From an uncultured Rhodanobacteraceae bacterium (GTDB lineage: Bacteria; Pseudomonadota; Gammaproteobacteria; Xanthomonadales; Ahniellaceae), in NCBI GenBank assembly GCA_937873105.1, contig CALMWD010000057.1, forward strand, positions 1-6,185: 6,185 nt of DNA, written 5' to 3'. A program made the position numbers and the translations under genes. The notes under the pieces are model-generated. The model had not been told where the DNA came from. It did no database searches and saw only the letters and a program-made list of their open reading frames with translations. Shown piece by piece: positions 5,221 through 6,185 of the stretch (position 1 is the stretch's first letter; the number at the start of each line of letters is the position of its first letter).

Positions 5221-6185
5221 GGCTGCGCCTGCTTCTTCGCCTGCGCCTCGGCTTCGAGTCGCACCAGGGCATCCAGTGCGGCACTGGCCTCGGCGGGATC
5301 GACCACGTCCGGCACATAGGCCACGGCGGCGCCATCGAGCACGAGTTCGCCATTCGCGATGGCGCCCTCGCCGCGCCTGATGCGCGCGATCGCGGCGCCG
5401 GCCTCCTTGCCGTTCGCGAAGCCGATGCTCTGCGCCAACACGCCGGCCGACTTCTCGGCGAGCTTGAAGTAGAACCGGCCGTCGCTGTCGCGATACTGCT
5501 TCAGCTCGGGCTGCAAGGCATCGCGGGATGTCTCCGCTCTTGCCGCGGCCGCAGCGACCTTCGCGACCGAGCGCAGGCCGACCGCCTCGCGCAGGCGCGC
5601 GATGAACGGGCGCGATTCTTCGCGGGCCCGTTCGGCGCCGCGCAACAGCAATGCCTCGACCTCCTGCGGGTTCGCCATGTAGTGGCGATAGCGTTCGCGC
5701 GCGGGCGCGAGATCGCGGTCGATGCGTTCGAACAGCGCCTGCTTGGCGTCGCCCCAGCTGATGCCGTCCCGGTAGGCCTTGCGCATCGCCGCGGTTTCCT
5801 CGGGCGTGGCGAAGGCCTGATATATCGAGAACACGTGCGAGGCGTCCGGGTCCTTCGGCTCGCCCGGCGCCTGCGAATTGGTGACGATGCTCATGACGAG
5901 CTTGCGCATCGTCGCGGGTTCGTCCCAGAGCGGAATCGTGTTGTCGTAGCTCTTCGACATCTTGCGCCCGTCGAGTCCGGCCAACGTCGCCGTGTTCTCG
6001 TCCACCTGCGCCTCCGGCAACACGAAGTAGTCGCCGCCGTAGACGTGGTTGAAGCGCTGGCCGAGGTCGCGCGCGATCTCGATGTGCTGCACCTGGTCCT
6101 TGCCCACCGGCACCGCGTGCGCGTTGAACATCAGGATGTCGGCGGCCATCAGCACCGGGTACATGTACAGGCCGGCGCTGATGCC
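5217..6185 (-). CDS. trpS: Tryptophanyl-tRNA synthetase (N-terminal part outside window), with C-terminal extension
   Basis: Class I aminoacyl-tRNA synthetase charging tRNA(Trp) with tryptophan in the cytoplasm. The frame is open to the window edge, and 322 C-terminal residues are visible. The HIGH-type motif and start codon lie beyond base 6185; an internal Met at 6162-6164 is not the start, because GISAGLY precedes it in frame. Diagnostic: YPVLMAADIL, VPVGKDQVQHIEIARDLGQRFN, and KMSKS at visible residues 75-79 (5949-5963) in GRKMSKSYDNT. The core ends near LREAVGLR (about 197-204). After it come an Ala-rich linker and then residues 229-275 (KQYRDSDGRFYFKLAE, SIGFANGKEAGAAI), which resemble a DUF1508/YegP-type unit, and a tail to 322. 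E. coli TrpRS ends shortly after the core, so this is an extended form. It is upstream of, and overlaps by ATGA, a small membrane-protein gene. Confidence 0.95.
   Translation of the reverse strand, partial: GISAGLYMYPVLMAADILMFNAHAVPVGKDQVQHIEIARDLGQRFNHVYGGDYFVLPEAQVDENTATLAGLDGRKMSKSYDNTIPLWDEPATMRKLVMSIVTNSQAPGEPKDPDASHVFSIYQAFATPEETAAMRKAYRDGISWGDAKQALFERIDRDLAPARERYRHYMANPQEVEALLLRGAERAREESRPFIARLREAVGLRSVAKVAAAAARAETSRDALQPELKQYRDSDGRFYFKLAEKSAGVLAQSIGFANGKEAGAAIARIRRGEGAIANGELVLDGAAVAYVPDVVDPAEASAALDALVRLEAEAQAKKQAQP

Noticed and set aside
2566..5319. Very long plus-strand open frame (917 codons)
   Set aside because: It runs in the wrong frame through E2 and antisense to trpS and both membrane genes. 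Its product is an Arg-rich, low-complexity sequence typical of a shadow frame in high-GC DNA.
6162..6164. ATG as the trpS start
   Set aside because: The frame continues upstream with residues GISAGLY that match the TrpRS family, and the nucleotide-binding region is missing, so the gene extends past the window edge.

Overview
The window is a gene-dense, high-GC stretch (close to 70% G+C in the core genes) that looks like a chromosomal segment of a gammaproteobacterium of the Xanthomonadales/Lysobacterales type. I infer this from the style of the heterodimeric pyruvate dehydrogenase (PDH) E1 and E2 proteins, a proteobacterial C-terminal sorting-signal-like tail, short palindromic repeats and a TrpRS with a C-terminal extension. 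No database search was possible.

Plus strand, 1-4102: one tightly packed operon. It holds the 3' end of pdhA (E1 alpha, truncated by the window edge), pdhB (E1 beta), a secreted, membrane-anchored Ig-like protein of unknown function (1804-2286), a cytosolic tandem-SH3 protein (2283-2657, GTG start), and the dihydrolipoamide acyltransferase E2 (2654-4102). Every junction overlaps by 4 or 8 bases (ATGGCTGA, ATGA, GTGA, ATGA), which suggests translational coupling. E1 alpha and E1 beta decarboxylate a 2-oxo acid, most likely pyruvate, on thiamine diphosphate and pass the acyl group to the lipoyl-lysine of E2, which hands it to CoA. No E3 (lipoamide dehydrogenase) gene is in the window, so E3 must come from elsewhere. 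Two genes with no obvious catalytic role sit between E1 beta and E2.

Minus strand, 6185-4099: a second compact operon read towards the first. trpS (tryptophanyl-tRNA synthetase, missing its N-terminal part) overlaps a 99-residue three-helix membrane protein by ATGA. Nine bases further on comes a 270-residue membrane protein with about six helices. Its stop and the E2 stop share one palindromic CTAG (4099-4102), so the two operons collide with no intergenic space.

The most notable signals are: (1) a near-perfect 11-bp-arm palindromic repeat inserted in frame in the first flexible linker of E2, plus a decayed, apparently inverted relative in the second linker; (2) the two odd genes embedded in the PDH operon, one with markedly lower G+C; (3) an E2 active-site motif DHRxxTG in place of the usual DHRxxDG; (4) a TrpRS C-terminal extension resembling a DUF1508/YegP-type unit. 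There is no stretch of 300 bases without a gene, and I saw no tRNA, rRNA, CRISPR array, insertion sequence or phage feature.
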